DNA of 64,000 nt, from positions 124,001 through 188,000 of the forward strand of contig NZ_AUDK01000005.1 of NCBI RefSeq assembly GCF_000425425.1, in the 5' to 3' direction. This DNA is from Flavobacterium daejeonense DSM 17708 (GTDB taxonomy: Bacteria > Bacteroidota > Bacteroidia > Flavobacteriales > Flavobacteriaceae). This document shows, in pieces, positions 17,836 to 27,397 of this stretch. Every line of letters starts with the position of its first letter. Within the stretch, counting starts at the first letter, position 1. A program made the position numbers and the translations under genes. The notes under the pieces are model-generated. The model was given only the letters and a program-made list of their open reading frames with translations, had not been told where the DNA came from and did not search any database.

Positions 17836-18621
17836 CTAAAATCCTCTTTGTCTTTTGGCTTCAAAAATTAAGATGGCGGCAGCAACCGAAACGTTCATAC
17901 TGTCGATTTCACCTTGCATTGGGATAATGATATTTTGTGTAGCGGCATCACGCCATTCCTGAGTGAGTCCGGTGGCTTCGGTACCAACAACCAAAGCGGT
18001 TGGTTCGGTGAAATTCTGAGTATGATAACTGGTTGAATTTTGCAAAGTAGCGCAGTAGAAATTAATGTTTTTTTCTTTTAAAAAAGCGATAATTTCAGTG
18101 GTGCCTGCTGTTGCAATTTGATTGGTAAATAGACAACCCACGCTGGAACGCACGATATTAGGGTTGTATAAATCGCTTTTTGGATTGGCAATAATTACGG
18201 CGTCCAGATTAGCAGCATCAGCGGTGCGTAAAAGTGCACCAATGTTTCCTGGTTTTTCAGGAGCTTCAGCTACTAAAATTAATGGGTTTTCCGATAGTTT
18301 TAAATCTGAAAGTTGTAAAGATTTGGATTGGGCTACTGCCAAAACACCTTCGGTGGTTTCGCGATAGCTTAGTTTTTGATAAACTTCTTTATTTATTTCT
18401 ATAAAATCGGTATGAAGAGCTAGTTTTTTAGCTTCGGTTTCGCTGCAAATTTCAGGGTAAAATAAAAGCGTCTGAATTTTGTAATGCCCTTTTATGGCTA
18501 ATGAAATTTCGCGAACGCCTTCGATTAAAAAAGTGCCGGTTTGTTTTCTGTTTTTGGCTTTTTCCTGTAATAATACTAAAGATTTTATGAATGGATTTTG
18601 AATGGATGTAATTTGTTTCAA
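17836..18621 (-). CDS. TrmH/SpoU-family RNA 2'-O-methyltransferase
   Basis: The 261-residue enzyme has a substrate-binding N-terminal domain (about 1-95) and a SpoU knot domain. The three SpoU motifs are present: EAPEKPGNIGALLRTADA (motif 1), LVVGTEATGLTQEW (motif 2) and IIPMQGEIDSMNVSVAAAILIFEA (motif 3). Members methylate a ribose in tRNA or 23S rRNA using S-adenosylmethionine. The two-domain layout is like RlmB/TsnR proteins, but the target nucleotide cannot be read from the sequence. It is a separate gene from the shorter SpoU protein at 33827-34285. Confidence 0.9.
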   Translation of the reverse strand: MKQITSIQNPFIKSLVLLQEKAKNRKQTGTFLIEGVREISLAIKGHYKIQTLLFYPEICSETEAKKLALHTDFIEINKEVYQKLSYRETTEGVLAVAQSKSLQLSDLKLSENPLILVAEAPEKPGNIGALLRTADAANLDAVIIANPKSDLYNPNIVRSSVGCLFTNQIATAGTTEIIAFLKEKNINFYCATLQNSTSYHTQNFTEPTALVVGTEATGLTQEWRDAATQNIIIPMQGEIDSMNVSVAAAILIFEAKRQRGF

Positions 18622-18651
18622 GAGATTCTAAATTTTAGTATTTACGGTATT

Positions 18652-19335
18652 TTAAACGGTTCTTTGAACGACTTCGAAAATTTTAGAATCTTCGCATTTT
18701 AGTGTTTTTGAAGGAAATTTCATCAATAAGGCGTAGTCGTGAGTAGCCATAATGATGGTTTTTCCGTTAGCATTGATTTTTTTCAAAACATCCAAAACTT
18801 CCACGCTGGTTTGCGGATCTAAGTTTCCTGTAGGTTCGTCGGCTAAAATAAGTTCCGGGTCGTTTAATAAGGCTCTTGCAATGGCAACACGTTGTTGCTC
18901 TCCGCCGGAAATTTGGTGTGGCATTTTTTGAGCGTAATTTTTCATACCTACTTTATCCAAAACTTCTTCGATTTTGCGATCCATTTCGTTTTTGTCAGTC
19001 CATCCCGTTGCTTTAAGTACAAAAAGCATATTGTCTTTGATGGAACGATCCGGCAAAAGTTTGAAGTCCTGAAAAACTATCCCGATTTTACGTCTTAAAA
19101 ACGGAATATCGTTTTCTTTAAGGGTTTCTAAATCAAAGTCTACAATGTGTCCCTGACCTTCTGTTAGTGGTAAATCGGCGTAAAGGGTTTTCATTAAACT
19201 ACTTTTTCCGGAACCTGTTTTTCCAATGATGTAAAGGAACTCGCCGTGGTTTACTTCGAGATTAACATTTGATAAAACTACTTTATCTTCCTGATAAATG
19301 GTTGCGTTTTTTAATGACAGTACAGCTTGAGACAT
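18652..19335 (-). CDS. ftsE: FtsE-like ABC transporter ATP-binding protein
   Basis: The 227-residue ATPase has Walker [10 protein letters not shown], signature [16 protein letters not shown], Walker [10 protein letters not shown] and the switch histidine in [11 protein letters not shown]. It resembles FtsE, which with FtsX controls cell-wall hydrolases during division. FtsX is not adjacent, and flavobacteria usually carry the two genes apart. I start it at the ATG at 19335 ([10 protein letters not shown]), because relatives begin there; an upstream in-frame ATG at 19344 adds only three residues. Confidence 0.88.
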   Translation of the reverse strand: MSQAVLSLKNATIYQEDKVVLSNVNLEVNHGEFLYIIGKTGSGKSSLMKTLYADLPLTEGQGHIVDFDLETLKENDIPFLRRKIGIVFQDFKLLPDRSIKDNMLFVLKATGWTDKNEMDRKIEEVLDKVGMKNYAQKMPHQISGGEQQRVAIARALLNDPELILADEPTGNLDPQTSVEVLDVLKKINANGKTIIMATHDYALLMKFPSKTLKCEDSKIFEVVQRTV

Positions 19336-19472
19336 AGTTAACATTTGTTTATGGTGTAAAAGTAATTATCAATTATGAAATAGCAATATCAATTGTTGGT
19401 TTTTTATGCCCTGTTAAAAGATTTGTTCATAATAAAAGCTAATTGTATAACGTTATAAAGCCTGTAATATGA

Positions 19473-19480
19473 TATATTTG
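19473..19480 (+). promoter_or_regulatory. -7 element TATATTTG of the TPR gene
   Basis: Exact TAnnTTTG match 20 bp before the ATG at 19501. No well-placed TTTG upstream. Confidence 0.5.
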
Positions 19481-19500
19481 AAGAATAAAAAATAGAAAAA

Positions 19501-22500
19501 ATGCGCAAATTTTCCTGGCTACTCTTTTTATTGGTTTTAGCTAAAACCAATTCGCTTTCGGCACAAGAATCATCCATATATACCAGTAAACTAAAAGAAT
19601 TTGACAGAGCGGTTTCTTTGTACAAAGACAATCAGTACGCTTCGGCACAATATCTTTTTGAAAAAGTAAAAGCAACTACTCAGGACGAAGAAACCAGATC
19701 CGACTGTACCTATTATGATGCCAGTTGTGCGGTGCGTTTGGGTCACGCCAATGCGGATGTTTTGATGGAATCTTTTTTAGAAACCTATCCAACAAGTTCT
19801 AAAAGCAATCAGGCTTATACCGAAGTGGCACATTATTATTTCAATCAGGGAAATTATAAAGAAGCGCTGCGTTGGTTTGAAAAAACCGATGAAAGTCAGT
19901 TAAGTGCAAAAGATAAAGACCGTTTTAATTTTCAAAAAGGTTACAGTCTTTTTAATTCCAATGACAAAAAAGAAGCTTCGAAATATTTCAATAAAGTGCT
20001 GAACTCTGAAACTTATGGGCCTCAGGCTAAATATTATCTGGGTTTTATGGCTTATGAAGGAGATAATTATCAGGAAGCCAATAAGTATTTTGATCAGGTA
20101 GCCACTGATGAAAAATATGCTGAAAAGTTATCGTATTATCAGGCGGATATGAGTTTTAAATCCGGGAATTTTGAGAAAGCCATCGGGCAGGGACAAAAAG
20201 CAATGGCAAAATCGACTCCTGCTGAAAAATCAGAATTGAATAAAATTATTGGCGAAAGCTATTTTAACCTAAAAAAATACAACGAAGCGATTCCGTATTT
20301 GGTCGCCTACAAAGGAAAAAGAGGAAAATGGAATAATACCGATTATTACCAATTAGGTTACGCTTACTACAAACAAAATGATTATGAAAATGCAATAGCG
20401 CAGTTCAATAAAATCATTGGAGGGAAAGACGGCGTGGCACAAAATGCCTATTATCATTTGGGAGAAAGTTATTTGAAACTAAACCAAAAACAGCAGGCTT
20501 TGAATGCTTTTAAAAATGCTTCCGAAATGTCTTTTGATGAGGCGATTCAGGAAGATGCCTATTTGAATTATGCCAAATTGAGTTATGAATTAGGGAATTC
20601 TTATCAAAGTGTGCCTTCGGTGTTGTTAGGTTTTATCAACAAATATCCAAATAATCCAAATCGTTCCGTAGTAGAAAAATTATTGATTGACTCTTATATT
20701 TCTTCTAAAAATTACAAGGAGGCTTTGGTTTTATTAGAGAAAAATAAAAGCCCTGAAAATAAACTGGCTTACCAAAAAGTGACTTTTTACAGAGGATTGG
20801 AATTGTACACCGACAGAGATTATGATACGGCTTTGCAGATGTTTCAAAAATCGCTTGCTAATACAAGTGATGCGCAGTTTACTGCCAGAGCTACTTTCTG
20901 GAAAGGAGAAACCGAGTATGTGTTGAATGATTATAATAAATCCTTGTTGAGTTTCAGGCAATTTGTTGGAATGGCTGCTGCGGCATCGACTCCGGAATTT
21001 AAAAACAGCAGTTATAATGTGGCTTATGCTTATTTTAAATTGAAAGAATACGATGCGGCCGGAGATGCTTTCCAAAAATTTATCGATAAGGTAAAAGATG
21101 ATAAAGTTAGAATTACCGATGCTTATTTGCGTTTAGCCGATTGCCGATTTGTGACTTCGAAATACTGGCCGGCTATGGATGCTTACAATAAAGTTATCGA
21201 ATTGAAAAGCGTTGATGCAGATTATGCTTATTATCAAAAAGCCTTGTGTTATGGTTTTGTTTCCAGAAACGACAGAAAAATTGAAGATTTGAATTCGTTT
21301 ATTCAGGCTTATCCAAAATCATCTTACCGTGATGATGCTTTGTTCGAATTAGCGAATACTTATGTGGCGACCGACAAGCAGGATTCAGCCTTGAAAACTT
21401 ATGATAAATTAATAGCCGAATATAAAACTGGCGCTTTTACTTCAGGAGCTATTTTGCGTCAGGGATTGGTTTATTATAATTCCGACAGAAGTTCGGAAGC
21501 TTTGATGAAATTTAAAAAAGTAGCAGCCGAATATCCAAAAACATCCGAAGCCTTAGAAGCAGTGGCAACTGCAAGATTGATTTATGTAGATAGCGGAAAA
21601 GTAGATGAATATGCCACCTGGGTGAAAACTTTAGATTTCGTTGCAGTTACCGATGCTGATTTGGACAACGATACTTTCGAATCGGCAATGAAACAATTTG
21701 ATCAAAATAATACCACTCAGGCGATTTCAGGATTCAGAGCTTATATTTCGAGTTTTCCAAATGGAATTCACGCTTTGAAAGCTAATTTTTATTTGGCTCA
21801 GGCTTATTTTGCCGAAGGACAAAAAGACAAAGCGGTGCCTAATTACGAATATGTAGTTAATGAACCAAGAAATGAATTTACCGAACAATCCTTAACCCGA
21901 TTAGGACAAATTTTATTGAGCGGCAGTTCGAAAGAAAAGGCGATTCCGGTGTTATTGCGTTTGGAAAATGAAGCCGATTTGTATCAAAATAAGGTTTTTG
22001 CTCAATCGAATTTGATGAAATGTTATTATGAAAAGAAAGATTATAATAATGCGGTAGTGTATGCTGATAAGGTTTTGTCAAATCCAAAAACAGATGATAA
22101 TGTAAAAAGTGATGCGCAAATTATCATCGCGCGTTCGGCTATGCAAACCGGAGATGAATCTAAAGCTAAAACGGCTTACGCCAAAGTGCTTCCAATAGCC
22201 AAAGGGGAATTGGCAGCTGAAGCGTTGTATTATGATGCTTATTTTAAAAACAAAGAAGGGAAATTTGAGGCTTCTAATACTTCGGTTCAGAAATTAGCGA
22301 AGAGTTATGCCACTTATCGTTATTATGGTGCCAAAGGTTTGATTTTGATGGCTAAAAACTTTTACGGATTGAAAGATAGTTTCCAGGCAACTTATATTTT
22401 GGATAGTGTGATTCAGAATTTTTCAGATTATCCGGATGTGGTTGCTGAGGCGCAAACAGAGTTGAGTGCTATAAAAGCAGAAGAAGCTAAAACGAATTCG

Positions 22501-22512
22501 TCGGTTAAATAA
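19501..22512 (+). CDS. Large exported tetratricopeptide-repeat protein
   Basis: The 1003-residue protein has a signal peptide (MRKFSWLLFLLVLAKTNSLSAQ) and is then built almost entirely of TPR units over about 30-990. Typical units are YKEALRWFEKTDESQLSAKDKDRFNFQKGYSLF and YENAIAQFNKIIGGKDGVAQNAYYHLGESYLKL. There is no membrane segment after the signal, so it should sit in the periplasm or be attached to the outer membrane as a scaffold. The next gene downstream encodes an outer-membrane barrel, and the pair probably form one unit. A link to gliding or secretion is possible, but nothing in the sequence proves it. Confidence 0.85.
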   Translation: MRKFSWLLFLLVLAKTNSLSAQESSIYTSKLKEFDRAVSLYKDNQYASAQYLFEKVKATTQDEETRSDCTYYDASCAVRLGHANADVLMESFLETYPTSSKSNQAYTEVAHYYFNQGNYKEALRWFEKTDESQLSAKDKDRFNFQKGYSLFNSNDKKEASKYFNKVLNSETYGPQAKYYLGFMAYEGDNYQEANKYFDQVATDEKYAEKLSYYQADMSFKSGNFEKAIGQGQKAMAKSTPAEKSELNKIIGESYFNLKKYNEAIPYLVAYKGKRGKWNNTDYYQLGYAYYKQNDYENAIAQFNKIIGGKDGVAQNAYYHLGESYLKLNQKQQALNAFKNASEMSFDEAIQEDAYLNYAKLSYELGNSYQSVPSVLLGFINKYPNNPNRSVVEKLLIDSYISSKNYKEALVLLEKNKSPENKLAYQKVTFYRGLELYTDRDYDTALQMFQKSLANTSDAQFTARATFWKGETEYVLNDYNKSLLSFRQFVGMAAAASTPEFKNSSYNVAYAYFKLKEYDAAGDAFQKFIDKVKDDKVRITDAYLRLADCRFVTSKYWPAMDAYNKVIELKSVDADYAYYQKALCYGFVSRNDRKIEDLNSFIQAYPKSSYRDDALFELANTYVATDKQDSALKTYDKLIAEYKTGAFTSGAILRQGLVYYNSDRSSEALMKFKKVAAEYPKTSEALEAVATARLIYVDSGKVDEYATWVKTLDFVAVTDADLDNDTFESAMKQFDQNNTTQAISGFRAYISSFPNGIHALKANFYLAQAYFAEGQKDKAVPNYEYVVNEPRNEFTEQSLTRLGQILLSGSSKEKAIPVLLRLENEADLYQNKVFAQSNLMKCYYEKKDYNNAVVYADKVLSNPKTDDNVKSDAQIIIARSAMQTGDESKAKTAYAKVLPIAKGELAAEALYYDAYFKNKEGKFEASNTSVQKLAKSYATYRYYGAKGLILMAKNFYGLKDSFQATYILDSVIQNFSDYPDVVAEAQTELSAIKAEEAKTNSSVK

Positions 22513-22640
22513 AGTTAGAAGAAAGAAGTAAAAAACAAGAGTATAGAATTAAGAGTGGAAAGAACATAATCTGGATTTGCCGTTTTTATCTTTTTTCTGG
22601 TTTCTTTTCTCTTTCTTCTTAAATATAAAAAATAAAAAAT

Positions 22641-24395
22641 ATGAAATTCAATTTCCAAAATAAAATAATAACAAGTCTGTTTTTGATGGTTTTGCAATTT
22701 TCTTTTGCTCAAAAGAAAAATACAAACATTGGTTCGGAAGAGGTAAATATTGTAAAACCATATACGCCAACGGTTTCGGATGCATCCAAAATTCAGGAAT
22801 CACCGGTTTTGGATGATGAAGGAAATGCGAAGAAAGAAACCATCAAGTATTCCATTTTTTCATTTCCGGTAGCTTCTACTTTTACACCTGCTAAAGGGAA
22901 AGCGGAAGGTGTGGAGAAGGAGGCTAAAGAAAAATTTTATAACAATTATGTTACTATTGCCGGAGGGAATTATGGTCATCTTAATGCCGAATTATTTGTT
23001 AATCAGGACTTGGAAAATAATGATTATGTAGGCGGAATGTTTCGTCATTTTTCTTCTCAGGGGGGTATCAATAATGTGAAATTGGATAACTGGTTTTACG
23101 ATACGGCTTTGGATGCTTTTTATGGCGCTAATTACGATAAAATGTCCTGGAATGTTGATTTAGGGTATCAAAATCAGGTGTATAATTGGTATGGTTTGCC
23201 AATGGATTTCGGGAGTTCGTTAAGTACAACTGACAGAAATACTTTGATTGGGAATATTGATTCAAAACATTCGTATAACGGCATTTCTTTAGGAGGAAAA
23301 ATGCAGTTTTATGAAGGTGCTTTTAAAGAGCTTTCTTTGAAATACAAACATTTTGCGGATAGTTTTGATTCGTCTGAGAATCGTTTTTATATTAAACCTT
23401 CTTTGCGATTTGATGTTTCGGACCAATTTGTGAAAACCGATATTATCGTGGATTATGTGGGCGGAAGTTTTGCTGAAAATTATGAAAATACCAATACGGA
23501 GAAGCTGAAATATGGTTTTACTAATATTGGAATAGCGCCAAGTTTAAATTTACAGGAAAATGGTTGGGATGTAAATTTAGGAGTGAAATTATTTTATAGT
23601 ATGGACAGAGAAGGGAGTGATAATCGATTTTTAATCTATCCAAATATTAATGTTTCTTATCCGGTTGTGGAAGATTTGATGATTTTTTATGCCGGTGCCG
23701 AAGGGAATTTGGAGCAAAACTCCTATAGTGATTTTGTAAGCGAAAATCCGTTTTTGTCTCCTACTTTAGGTGTTTCTCCAACGGATAAACAATATGATAT
23801 TTTTGCCGGGCTGAAAGGGAAATTAGCTTCCAGTGTGAGTTATAATTTACGTGGTTCTTATGTTAATGAACGCAATAAATCCTTGTACAGAAGTAATGAT
23901 TATACAGAGAATGCGGCTAATGAAGATTATGCTTTTGGAAATTCTTTTCAGGTGATTTACGACGATGTGCGTACTTTTAGATTTTCGGGAGATTTGAAAG
24001 CCGATTTTTCTCAAAATGTAAGTTTTGGAATTGGAGGAACTTTTAGCAGCTACAAAAACAGTGTGGAGCAGGAAGCCTGGAATTTACCAACAGTTGAAGT
24101 GAATTCATCATTGGATTTTAATATTACGCCAAAATGGTATGCCGGTGCAAAGGTGTTTTATGTAGGCGAAAGAAAAGATATGCAAAGCAATACCGATTTA
24201 GTTTCCGAAGGAACTCCGGTGAAATTAGGGAGTTATTTTGATTTGAATTCGCATGTGGGTTATAAATATAATTCGCAGTTAACCGGATTTTTGAAATTGA
24301 ATAATATGACGAATAAATCCTATCAAAAATGGATGAATTATCCGGTTCAGGGACTTCAGGTTTTGGTGGGTGTGAATTATAAATTTGATTTTTAG
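22641..24395 (+). CDS. Outer-membrane beta-barrel protein (TonB-dependent-receptor-like)
   Basis: The 584-residue protein has a signal peptide ending near FSFAQ. It then has a conserved N-terminal stretch (EEVNIVKPYTPTVSDASKI) and a series of alternating amphipathic strands up to a terminal aromatic strand (LQVLVGVNYKFDF). These are typical of the barrel domain of TonB-dependent receptors. No complete plug domain or TonB box is seen in the first ~130 residues, so it may be a plug-less relative. It follows the TPR gene by 128 bp and probably works with it. The ligand is unknown. Confidence 0.8.
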   Translation: MKFNFQNKIITSLFLMVLQFSFAQKKNTNIGSEEVNIVKPYTPTVSDASKIQESPVLDDEGNAKKETIKYSIFSFPVASTFTPAKGKAEGVEKEAKEKFYNNYVTIAGGNYGHLNAELFVNQDLENNDYVGGMFRHFSSQGGINNVKLDNWFYDTALDAFYGANYDKMSWNVDLGYQNQVYNWYGLPMDFGSSLSTTDRNTLIGNIDSKHSYNGISLGGKMQFYEGAFKELSLKYKHFADSFDSSENRFYIKPSLRFDVSDQFVKTDIIVDYVGGSFAENYENTNTEKLKYGFTNIGIAPSLNLQENGWDVNLGVKLFYSMDREGSDNRFLIYPNINVSYPVVEDLMIFYAGAEGNLEQNSYSDFVSENPFLSPTLGVSPTDKQYDIFAGLKGKLASSVSYNLRGSYVNERNKSLYRSNDYTENAANEDYAFGNSFQVIYDDVRTFRFSGDLKADFSQNVSFGIGGTFSSYKNSVEQEAWNLPTVEVNSSLDFNITPKWYAGAKVFYVGERKDMQSNTDLVSEGTPVKLGSYFDLNSHVGYKYNSQLTGFLKLNNMTNKSYQKWMNYPVQGLQVLVGVNYKFDF

Positions 24396-24396
24396 T

Positions 24397-24438
24397 ATTT
24401 AACCACAATCCCGATAGCTATCGGGATTGTGGTTAAAT
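24397..24438. repeat. 42-bp perfect palindrome with TCCCGATAGCTATCGGGA core; probable bidirectional terminator
   Basis: The sequence from 24397 to 24438 equals its own reverse complement. Its centre is TCCCGATAGCTATCGGGA, found again at 61771-61788. It lies between the convergent barrel gene and the DUF2911 gene, so termination in both directions is the likely role. The core behaves like a dispersed flavobacterial repeat. Confidence 0.8.
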
Positions 24439-24461
24439 TGAAAACTTTTTGGTTGAATAAA

Positions 24462-25007
24462 TTATTCTGTAAACGGAATCGCAACTCGGGTTTTGTCCCA
24501 ACCTAAGTTTAAAATCATTCCGTTATCTCCTTTGGTGAAAACCATCGAAAAAGCTTCTAAAGCATCTTCTGCCTGTGTTGCAGGAACGTTTAATCGGGCG
24601 ACATCATTGGCTTCTTTATAACTGTATGCTCCCCAAATATTAACGTCTTTGTTTAAAATAATGGTCCATTCTTTTTTATTTGGAATGGTATATAAAGAAT
24701 AAGTTCCCGCTTTGATTTTTGTTTTTCCAAAATTAACATCTTTGTAAAAAGTGATTTCGGTGGCTTCGTTAGCTCCGGTACGCCAAACTTTTCCGGCAGG
24801 AGTCAATTCGCTTAAAGCACGACCTTTTAATTGTGGGCGGCTGTAAATTACCTTGGCTGTTTTTGTTGGGATTTTGCTGTCAGTAGGAAATAAGGCTTCG
24901 TCCATTGGGCTTTTGTCTAAACCTGGAAATTTTTGTGCCTGAGTAGTTGTGGTCAAAAATAGAAACAATCCCAAAGTGACTGCGGTAATAAAATTTGATT
25001 TTTTCAT
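24462..25007 (-). CDS. DUF2911 domain protein, exported
   Basis: The 181-residue protein has a signal peptide (MKKSNFITAVTLGLFLFLTTTTQAQ). Its single domain contains the DUF2911 hallmarks VIYSRPQLKGRALSELTPAGKVWRTGANEATEITF and LKAGTYSLYTIPNKKEWTIILNKD-like text (here IKAGTYSLYTIPNKKEWTIILN). Members are periplasmic and uncharacterised. The gene stands alone and converges on the outer-membrane barrel gene through the 42-bp palindrome. Confidence 0.9.
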   Translation of the reverse strand: MKKSNFITAVTLGLFLFLTTTTQAQKFPGLDKSPMDEALFPTDSKIPTKTAKVIYSRPQLKGRALSELTPAGKVWRTGANEATEITFYKDVNFGKTKIKAGTYSLYTIPNKKEWTIILNKDVNIWGAYSYKEANDVARLNVPATQAEDALEAFSMVFTKGDNGMILNLGWDKTRVAIPFTE

Positions 25008-25126
25008 AATACTTTTAAACGTTAGATTAATAATAGAATGTTTACGAAGTTAATTAAAAATTTGTTAGCTTTTTGGGTTCGAAATTTTAAATCCGACTGA
25101 AAAAGTGGAATATTGTGATAATGCAT

Positions 25127-25134
25127 TAAATTTG
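25127..25134 (+). promoter_or_regulatory. -7 element TAAATTTG before the GreAB_C-like gene
   Basis: Exact TAnnTTTG match 27 bp before the ATG at 25162; -33 box weak. Confidence 0.45.
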
Positions 25135-25161
25135 CAGACGCTTGGCTAAAAAAAACTCCAG

Positions 25162-25611
25162 ATGACTTTCAAACAAAAAATACATCAATATTATTCCCGA
25201 ATGGTGGAAGACCGGATTGATGCTTTTCGGGATATGATTTCGGCTTTGACTGAAGATTCTAAAAGCGATGCCAAAGGTTCGGCTGGTGATAAGCACGAAA
25301 CGGCTTTATCGATGATGCATCTGGAACAGGAAAAATTCAATACCAAACTGAGAGAAGTTTTAGATCAAAAAGCAGTTTTGGATAAAATTGATGCTTCGAT
25401 AAATGCAAAAACAATCGCTTTAGGAAGTTTGGTAAAAGCCAACGGGATTTTTTTATATGTTTCATTGGCTTTGCCAAAAATAAATATTGAAGGTGTAAAT
25501 GTAATTGCTTTGTCGCCTCAATCGCCATTGGGAAATAAATTAATGGGGAATTCCGTGGGATTTACTTTTGAAATTAACGGGACAAAGTATTTGATTGAGA
25601 GTGTGGAGTAG
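25162..25611 (+). CDS. GreA/GreB C-terminal-like protein with N-terminal coiled coil
   Basis: The 149-residue protein has a long helical N-terminal half (RIDAFRDMISALTEDSKSDAKGS ... MMHLEQEKFNTKLREVLDQKAVLDKI). The C-terminal half reads ISPxSPLGNKLMGxxVG-like text (here ALSPQSPLGNKLMGNSVGFTFEINGTKYLIESVE), the signature of the GreA/GreB C-terminal domain that docks on RNA polymerase. Bacteroidota homologues are sometimes mislabelled as 3-oxoacyl-ACP synthase, for which no motif exists here. A role at RNA polymerase is plausible, but the acidic coiled-coil tip of true Gre factors is not clear. Confidence 0.7.
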   Translation: MTFKQKIHQYYSRMVEDRIDAFRDMISALTEDSKSDAKGSAGDKHETALSMMHLEQEKFNTKLREVLDQKAVLDKIDASINAKTIALGSLVKANGIFLYVSLALPKINIEGVNVIALSPQSPLGNKLMGNSVGFTFEINGTKYLIESVE

Positions 25612-25727
25612 ATTCTTTCTTGGGGCTCTTTTGTACAATTGAAATCATTTAAAAAAACATCATACCCTAAAAAAACTTTTTGTAATTTCGCGAGCTTAAA
25701 AGTTTGACTTTAAAACTACATAAAATT

Positions 25728-25997
25728 ATGAGTAAAATAATGACAGTCGACATATTGTCGAGTATTAAAGGAGCGCAGCCTTCGGAGAGCGTGAACCAAT
25801 TGTTTGAGGTGATTAAAAATGCACATCCATCAAATGAGAATTCCTTAAATAATGTCAATCATAATTGTGTTTCGGTTGGTGATTTAAGGGAAGATGTGGT
25901 GGTGGAAAGTTCGGCTATTGAAAAAGAAATTATTATAGAAAACTTCCCAAACAAGAAAAACGGATTTTTGGTAGTTGCTAAAGTTATAGAAGGATAA
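25728..25997 (+). CDS. Divergent GatC-like subunit of the tRNA-dependent amidotransferase
   Basis: The 89-residue protein starts at the ATG at 25728; a TTG at 25704 is the only earlier option. Its last ~40 residues, LREDVVVESSAIEKEIIIEN followed by FPNKKNGFLVVAKVIEG, follow the GatC C-terminal pattern (LRED...A..NAP...GFF.VPKV.E). In GatC this segment wraps round GatA and GatB. The usual GatC N-terminal helices (starting with a KLARL-type motif) are not recognisable, so the first ~45 residues are new or very divergent. It lies 2 bp before gatA, which strengthens the assignment. Similarity is read by eye, so the call is an inference of moderate strength. Confidence 0.65.
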   Translation: MSKIMTVDILSSIKGAQPSESVNQLFEVIKNAHPSNENSLNNVNHNCVSVGDLREDVVVESSAIEKEIIIENFPNKKNGFLVVAKVIEG

Positions 25998-25999
25998 AA

Positions 26000-27397
26000 A
26001 TGGATTCTCAGATAAAAAAAATACACCAGCAACTGGTGTCAAAACAAATAAGCTGTACGGCTTTAGTACAGGAAAAATTAGACTTACTTAAGCAAAATAC
26101 CTATAACTCTGTAAATTCTGTATTGGATACTTTGGCTTTGGAATTAGCTGCTAAAGTAGATGCCAAAATTGCAAACGGAGAAACCATCGGTTTACTGGAA
26201 GGAATTCCTTTTGGAATCAAAGATGTTTATATGGTTCAGGGAACTTACACCACTGCAAGTTCTGAATTGCTTAGAAATTATAAATCACCTTATACAGCAA
26301 CGGCTATTCAAAAATTATTGGATGCCGGTGCTATTCCATTGGTAAAAGAAAACTGTGATAGTTTTGGTCATGGATCTTCGAGTGAAAACACCATTTTTGG
26401 TGCGGTAAAAAATGCTGTAAATCCGGAATTAGTAGGTGGAGGATCGAGTGGAGGTTCGGCTGTGAATGTGGCTAAAGATTATACTGTTTTTTCTATTGGC
26501 GGAGATACGGGAGGTTCGATTCGTCAGCCTGCCGGTTACAATCATATTTATGGATTGAAACCTACTTACGGCAGAATTTCAAGATATGGATTGATGGCTT
26601 ATGCTTCTTCTACAGATTGTGTGGGGCCATTGGCAAAATCAATCGAAGATATCCGAATTGTATTGAATGTGATGAGTGGAAAAGATCCAAAAGATCAAAC
26701 TTCAATCGTTTCTGATGAAATTACTGAGGAAGCGATTGCTACTTCATCGATTAAAACTGTCGGCTATTTTAAAAACTTTATCGAAAGCGAAGCTATAAAT
26801 CCAAAAATTAAAGCGGATTTCTTAGCTACAATTGAAAAAATAAAAGCAAAAGGAATTGAAGTGAAAGAACTGGATTTCTTTAAATCTGATATTTTAGTTT
26901 CTACTTATTATACTTTGGCTATGGCAGAAACAGCTTCTAACTTATCCCGTTTAGATGGTACCAATTACGGAAACCGTATCGAAGGGGATAATTTGATAGA
27001 TAGTTATGCGGTTACCCGTTCTGAAAATTTCTCAGAAGAAACTAAACGCAGAATTGTGGGTGGAAACCAGGTATTGTCACAGGGATTCTCTGATGAAATT
27101 TATTTGAAAGGATTGGCTTTGAGAGATCAGATTTCAGAAAATTTCAGTGAAGATTTCAAAGAAGCGGATGTGATTTTATCACCCGTAACACCAAGTACAC
27201 CGCCAAAAATCGGAGACAGTTTGAAAGATCCTTTGGCAATGTATTTATCCGATGCTTACACAGTTGGTTTTAGTTTAGGACAATTACCAACTTTAACTGT
27301 GCCACAAGGAACAACTACCGGACTGCAAATTACGGCAGCAAAAAATAATGATGAATTAGTGATGCAATTTGCTAACTTCTTAAAAGATACAATATAA
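26000..27397 (+). CDS. gatA: Asp-tRNA(Asn)/Glu-tRNA(Gln) amidotransferase subunit A
   Basis: This 465-residue amidase-signature enzyme releases ammonia from glutamine for transamidation of misacylated tRNA. The catalytic Ser-cisSer-Lys triad is complete: Lys74 (GIPFGIKD), Ser149 (GGGSSGGS) and Ser173 (GGDTGGSIRQPA). All three are shifted by the same five positions from the well-studied staphylococcal enzyme, which confirms the start. The protein is slightly short for GatA but shows no internal gap. It lies between the GatC-like gene (2-bp gap) and the gatB-aspS fusion (1-bp TAATG overlap), so the three are one translationally coupled operon. Confidence 0.96.
   Translation: MDSQIKKIHQQLVSKQISCTALVQEKLDLLKQNTYNSVNSVLDTLALELAAKVDAKIANGETIGLLEGIPFGIKDVYMVQGTYTTASSELLRNYKSPYTATAIQKLLDAGAIPLVKENCDSFGHGSSSENTIFGAVKNAVNPELVGGGSSGGSAVNVAKDYTVFSIGGDTGGSIRQPAGYNHIYGLKPTYGRISRYGLMAYASSTDCVGPLAKSIEDIRIVLNVMSGKDPKDQTSIVSDEITEEAIATSSIKTVGYFKNFIESEAINPKIKADFLATIEKIKAKGIEVKELDFFKSDILVSTYYTLAMAETASNLSRLDGTNYGNRIEGDNLIDSYAVTRSENFSEETKRRIVGGNQVLSQGFSDEIYLKGLALRDQISENFSEDFKEADVILSPVTPSTPPKIGDSLKDPLAMYLSDAYTVGFSLGQLPTLTVPQGTTTGLQITAAKNNDELVMQFANFLKDTI

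Noticed and set aside
19404..19631. 75-codon minus-strand frame before the TPR gene
   Set aside because: It is antisense to the TPR gene's promoter and signal peptide, and has no family resemblance.
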